Made by a program: the position numbers and the translations under genes. Below, piece by piece: positions 62,095 through 64,000 of a stretch of DNA of 64,000 bases. Source of the stretch: Batillaria attramentaria (lineage: Eukaryota; Mollusca; Gastropoda; Batillariidae). The stretch's first letter is position 1, and the number at the start of each line of letters is the position of its first letter. Location of the stretch: assembly GCA_018292915.2 (NCBI GenBank), contig JACVVK020000485.1, positions 162,001-226,000 of the forward strand. Direction: 5' to 3'. The notes beneath the pieces were generated by a model. It made no database searches and had not been told where the DNA came from. It saw only the letters and a program-made list of their open reading frames with translations.

Positions 62095-62152
62095 TTCTCA
62101 TCCTTGGAAAATAAAGTTTCAGCCAGTCAGTCAGTCAGTCAGTCTCTCTCCT
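62095..62152 (+). mobile_element. Microsatellite-tailed retroposon 3' end, (CAGT)n tail
   Basis: TCCTTGGAAAATAAAGTTTC followed by five CAGT-type units and TCTCTC. Confidence 0.74.
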
Positions 62153-64000
62153 TGCTGCTTTTGTTGCATGCATGGTTTCATGATGTCCTCGATATCGTAC
62201 TTTGTGTCCAGTTTATGCAACATTTCTGCGTAGGTGTACCATGTTTATCATGAAAAACGCGTTTAAACAAACCATGAAATGCATTTGTACAGATTTTTTT
62301 TATGGTACAGATAAAAAGTTCTTGTACGGTGGAAGACGCCATTTTCAACTGCATTATACAACTGAGTCAGCGTACAGCATGTCATTCGTTTCATGTTACT
62401 GCAGCAAGTTAGCTGCAGACAAAAATCGCCAAAGCTCAGTTTGTGAGATCTTTCCTGAGGCTGACATTGTGAGCAGTAAAAATAGACAAAGCGTGAAATG
62501 TCATGCCACTGGCAAAGTTATCTACAGTAGTCCCCGAGTAGACAACATCTGGGAACAAGGGGAGGGGCAAGGGTGTTTACATTGCAACATACCTCCGCAG
62601 AAGCGACGCACACAGGACTGAGTTAGCAAGAAAGATGTTGAGATACAGTGGTGATAGTACTGATACAACAGACCCAAAATAAAGAAACGCCAGGAAGTGG
62701 TAAGGGCCTCTTCAGACCCAGTTACGAAGTAGGTCAAATTTTCTGCGCTGAAAGGCACAAGCTTTCATATTATAGCAGCAGCAAGAACAACAACAACAAA
62801 AATCGGTTGTTCATTATGCCCGTACGTGACATGTAGTGTGTATTTTGAACACTTTTTAGCCTGTTAGCTTATGATAGGCTGGTAGCAAAACTGCCGCCTA
62901 TGCGGAAAGATGCGGCACCGCCTGTGGGCCGTGACAACAGTTACTAGGGGCTGTTTGTAAGGTCCAGTTAGCAGCATAAGCCATGACGTAAACTCGACAG
63001 CAGCTGGAGTGGAACACGTACCCGTAACCCACACGCGTGCACGCTTTGTGAATAACTGTTTTTCATCATGCAGTCTGTGTCTTGAATCTGCCTTCCACAG
63101 ACTGGCTGCTTTTTTTTGTGTGTGTGTGTGCAAAAACCGAGCAACACAAAGTGAGACAGGCTCCAGCCGGCGTTGTATGCTGGAGTTCACGTTTGTGGTG
63201 AGCAGAAAACCGACATTTGTCAGAACTTGAAAGCAGTGATAACGTTATGGTGTACACGGACGCACGAAAATAAACCCAAGTTGCTCGAGTAGTGCAAACA
63301 GATTATGAGCGGATAATCGTGAATGAGATAAGGGCCTGGGTGCGGAAGTGGAAAGGGTTGGGAGGGGTGAGAGCATGCAGATGAACAAAATCTCTTTCTG
63401 AGGACTTCAGAAGAGGTCCTTGATTGCGCGGGTGACTGAAACGTCACATTTGACTTCCGTTTTGCTGCATGGCTGTTCGTGCGAGTGCATTCTTTGATAA
63501 AACAGTGAATTGCAATCCTATGTGTGTTCACAGCACTATCTCATAGGTTCCGCTACACGCCGTCAGCGTCTAGTTCCAAGGCGATTTAATGACAACGTTG
63601 ATAGTCCGAATTTTCCAAAGCTCAGCACAAAACATCACAGCGTACACGCGCGCACAAACGGCAAACCGGATGTGTCAGGGGTTATCGGACTTCCAGAGGG
63701 TTATGGGAGTTTTATTCGTTCACAGGTTGCGGTGCCACATTTCACAGTGGCATAACCCATTTATCAGCACTCTACAATGGGGATATATATCTTGTCACCA
63801 CCGCGGACTAATTGAACCGCAGCACTGGTGCCCTGACAGCGTGTTCGGGTATCAGAGGCGTACGGGTATCGAATTAATTGTTACGAACCTCCAGAATGAA
63901 GCTCTGTTTGCAGGTTAAATTATAATGGAACTTAACTGTGAATGGAAAACTCTTCTTCAGTGATCTTTGGAAAAATAATGGATGAAATCACAAGTGTTTG
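62153..64000. other. Unassigned DNA to the window edge
   Basis: The longest frame (62202-62621, 139 codons) has no recognisable domain or codon-bias support and is not called as a gene. No repeat could be delimited here. Confidence 0.35.

Noticed and set aside
62202..62621. 139-codon plus-strand frame
   Set aside because: No recognisable domain, no splice support, and a cysteine pattern that fits no family I know; likely chance.

Overview
The window is nuclear DNA of an animal, most likely a mollusc and plausibly a marine gastropod. The evidence is spliced genes with GT/AG introns, a 12-exon SLC11/NRAMP metal transporter whose protein aligns residue for residue with animal DMT1 proteins, very abundant CA/GT and GA/CT microsatellites, and many copies of a tRNA-derived SINE with an (ACCC)n tail. 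The organism is an inference; no rRNA or mitochondrial marker is present.

Three genes can be supported, all on the + strand. (1) 10203-17368: a complete SLC11A (NRAMP/DMT1/Malvolio-type) proton-coupled divalent-metal transporter, 12 coding exons, 569 codons, all splice sites canonical and all phases consistent. (2) 35808-37666: a two-exon gene for a 448-residue membrane-anchored sulfotransferase-like protein with a 5'-PAPS-loop-like SRSGSS motif and an R-x7-S 3'-phosphate motif. (3) 40761-44552: a four-exon gene for a 181-residue secreted protein with three six-cysteine pacifastin/VWC-like domains, one domain per phase-1/phase-1 exon. These genes do not form a pathway or operon. They are separated by long non-coding stretches.

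The rest is mostly mobile and simple-sequence DNA. At the left edge is the 3' end of an RTE-like LINE. About 18 copies or fragments of one tRNA-derived SINE (called SINE-A here) are scattered through the window, seven or more with intact target-site duplications, one nested in an older copy. A second tRNA-like SINE (SINE-B) has two copies. Several non-autonomous inverted-repeat elements can be delimited: hAT-like elements at 1335, 3769 and 57056; a TTAA-flanked element at 26043; a foldback at 40140; a family with 9-bp target duplication at 34909 with a partial copy at 59950; and another pair at 34080 and 43210. A retroposon family whose 3' end is AATAAAGTTTC followed by a different short tandem repeat in each copy lies mainly in 39-62 kb. 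Minisatellites occur at 12.5, 19.0, 30.6, 31.8 and 47.0 kb.

The right third (47.7-64 kb) has no recognised protein. Two CpG/CCAAT-type candidate first exons (about 49.7 and 52.7 kb) and a candidate internal exon (54024-54210) suggest, weakly, a gene that continues beyond the window. I found no CRISPR array, rRNA, bona fide tRNA gene or prokaryotic-type system. The best candidates for undescribed biology are repeat-level: a 38-nt perfect hairpin present at two distant loci, a hammerhead-core-like sequence between 41-bp perfect inverted repeats, and the variable-tail retroposon.
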